This document shows positions 14,280-15,730 of a stretch of 15,730 nt of DNA, one piece after another (position 1 is the first letter of the stretch; the number at the start of each line of letters is the position of its first letter). The notes beneath the pieces were generated by a model. The model ran no database searches. It saw nothing but the letters and a program-made list of their open reading frames with translations, and was not told where the DNA came from. This DNA comes from RGIG8597 sp045133795. Lineage in GTDB: Bacteria > Spirochaetota > GWE2-31-10. Made by a program: the position numbers and the translations under genes. The DNA lies in the NCBI GenBank assembly GCA_045133795.1, contig JBGUUT010000057.1:1-15730 (forward strand), written 5' to 3'.

Positions 14280-15730
14280 CTATTTTCAAATCCGCCGTTG
14301 CACTGTAGAACTTACCATCTTTAGAAACCATCACCATTATTTTATAAATTATAGGATTCATAGTTGATGTATTGATTATAAAAGTTTTCGATGTTTCACT
14401 TTGTTTTACGCCGTCTATGTACCACGCATAGCTCTTAAACCCTGTATTTGCGGAAAAAGTCACGGTATTTTCACTTGTTTCCGATTCCAAATTGATTTCT
14501 GCATCATTTATCGATGGTAACGTTATTGTGATTACTGATTTATTAGCTGTCCATTTTGCGTAGAGTGTAACTTCACCGTTTTCAGTGACAGTCAAGTTTT
14601 TCACATTTTTCTTATCTGCATAAACAACATCTCCGTCCTTACTTGTTGCCCAGCCGGCGAATGTATAACCGGTACATGTAAATGCGTTTGCTGTCAAAGC
14701 TTGTTCTTTATCATAAGTAAAAGTTTGGCTATCCATTGCACTGCTTCCGCCGTTGGCGTTAAATTTTACGGTATAAGTGTTAGCTGTCCACACTGCATAG
14801 AGTATTACTTCACCGTTTGCAGTAGCAGTTAAGTTTTTCACACTTGCCTTATCTGCATAACTTGTTCCTTTCCCGTCAGGTTGTGTATTCCAGCCGGCGA
14901 ATGTGTAGCCGGTACGTGTAAATGTGTTTGCTGTCAATTCTTTAGCTACATCATAAGTAAAAGTTTGGCTATTCATTGTACCGCTTCCGCCGTTAGAATC
15001 AAACTTCACGGTATAAGTGTTAGCTGTCCATGTAGCGTAAAGTTTCAAATCTTCTTCTACAATGTCTTCAGATGTAACTTTATTTTCAACATCATACACC
15101 CATACGGCAAATGTATAACCGGTTTTGTTCGGTGCTACAGGCAATTTTAAACTTTCGCCGAATGCCACTTCAGTTTTACACACAAGTTTATTACTGCCGA
15201 TTCCGTCATAAAATTCTACGGTACATGGCCGTCTTACGGTGATTTGTTTTGTTTCCACCATTTCATCGTTATAATAGAATTTAATTTCTATATTTTCTCC
15301 CGCTCCTGATAATACCGTACCGTTTGCCGGGTCGCTTGTATACGGTAGATTTATTTCAAAACCGCTATATTTTCCCACTACTTGGTAACAACTCAAGTCT
15401 AATTTTTCACCGACTTTATACGATGTCTTAGGCGTACCTAATGTTTTTACCTCGATGTCCTCAACTTTAATTTCCTCTTTTTCCGGTTTCGATGTTTCGT
15501 CATTTTGTGAGTCATCCACAACATACACATAGAAATTACATTCTACATTAGCAGACTTGCTTTTTATAGTAACAATCTGCACTCCGGCTGTACCGAAGTT
15601 ATAAGGTGATACGCTGTAATCTTTTTCATCTTCCCATTTTGTTACTGATTCTATAGCTTCACCTTTCCAGCCGCCGCTTTTAAATATTTCTACAGAGGCT
15701 GTATATGTTCCCATCACTATCAATCCGGTA
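14266..15730 (-). CDS. Surface protein with Ig-like domain and three InlB-type repeats, N terminus outside window
   Basis: The frame is open to the right edge, so only the C-terminal 487 residues are seen; the TTG near 15723 is not a credible start. Counting from that TTG, residues 1-70 form a beta domain and 71-88 an acidic linker. Residues 88-163 form an Ig-like domain of the Big_3 type (YKVGEKLDLSCYQVVGKYS). Three InlB/Listeria-Bacteroides repeats lie at 164-233, 234-313 and 314-393, each with TGYTFA.W and a closing LYA.WTAN. A last Ig-like domain (395-485) contains YAWYIDGV, similar to YKWLINGQ in the Ig-like lipoprotein at 8883-10859. Repeats 2 and 3 keep F.(S/A)NGG and DSQTFTYD-like segments. 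InlB-type repeats are found in surface and secreted proteins as spacers or binding units. It lies 98 bases upstream of the LRR gene on the same strand, perhaps cotranscribed. Confidence 0.85.
   Translation of the reverse strand, partial: TGLIVMGTYTASVEIFKSGGWKGEAIESVTKWEDEKDYSVSPYNFGTAGVQIVTIKSKSANVECNFYVYVVDDSQNDETSKPEKEEIKVEDIEVKTLGTPKTSYKVGEKLDLSCYQVVGKYSGFEINLPYTSDPANGTVLSGAGENIEIKFYYNDEMVETKQITVRRPCTVEFYDGIGSNKLVCKTEVAFGESLKLPVAPNKTGYTFAVWVYDVENKVTSEDIVEEDLKLYATWTANTYTVKFDSNGGSGTMNSQTFTYDVAKELTANTFTRTGYTFAGWNTQPDGKGTSYADKASVKNLTATANGEVILYAVWTANTYTVKFNANGGSSAMDSQTFTYDKEQALTANAFTCTGYTFAGWATSKDGDVVYADKKNVKNLTVTENGEVTLYAKWTANKSVITITLPSINDAEINLESETSENTVTFSANTGFKSYAWYIDGVKQSETSKTFIINTSTMNPIIYKIMVMVSKDGKFYSATADLKIDREQ
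14545..15024 (-). repeat. Two tandem 240-base InlB-type repeat units
   Basis: Units 14785-15024 and 14545-14784 encode 80 residues each and are clearly homologous at DNA level, especially around GCCGGCGAATGT and the bases encoding SQTFTYD. A more diverged 70-residue unit precedes them at 15025-15234. Confidence 0.82.

Noticed and set aside
1..15730. tRNA, rRNA, insertion sequences or phage attachment sites
   Set aside because: Looked for by eye; no cloverleaf-like sequence, transposase or integrase frame, or terminal inverted repeats were seen.

Overview
The window looks like chromosomal DNA of a low-GC, host-associated spirochaete, most likely a Treponema of oral, gut or skin-lesion type. 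This is inferred from the A/T-rich composition, several lipoproteins with spirochaete-style lipoboxes, BspA-type leucine-rich repeats, InlB-type (Listeria-Bacteroides) repeats and bacterial Ig-like modules. No rRNA or other phylogenetic marker is present, so the genus is a judgement.

Left part (1-4837, all + strand): the 3' part of a YeiH-family membrane transporter, a protein with a C-terminal J domain four bases behind it, then a three-gene potassium-uptake cluster: a KtrB/TrkH-type channel subunit with a long N-terminal membrane extension, the KtrA/TrkA-type NAD-binding regulator, and a small two-helix membrane protein with a PAS-like cytoplasmic domain. Middle minus-strand unit (4844-6266): a near-consensus sigma-70 promoter drives a possible 31-codon ORF, a DUF3943-like exported/membrane protein and recX. 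The genes are packed stop-to-start with poor ribosome binding sites, so translational coupling is likely.

Centre (6420-10907, + strand): a GH31 alpha-glucosidase/transglucosylase lipoprotein related to Agd31B, ending in a strong terminator. After a structured leader comes a second lipoprotein made of two copies of a paired Ig-like unit plus a C-terminal jelly-roll, carbohydrate-binding-like domain. The two plausibly act in export-side alpha-glucan handling, but this rests on adjacency and domain type only. A bidirectional hairpin closes this region.

Right part (10919-15730, minus strand): a 1082-residue BspA-like lipoprotein with 20 leucine-rich repeats in three blocks, and upstream of it the C-terminal 487 residues of another surface protein with an Ig-like domain and three InlB-type repeats. 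Near-perfect 69-bp repeats, a 61-bp exact duplication and a G7 tract inside the LRR gene suggest size or phase variation of a surface protein. The less-described candidates are the Ktr plus PAS membrane protein module, the J-domain protein with a Cys/His cluster, and the short ORF under the minus-strand promoter.
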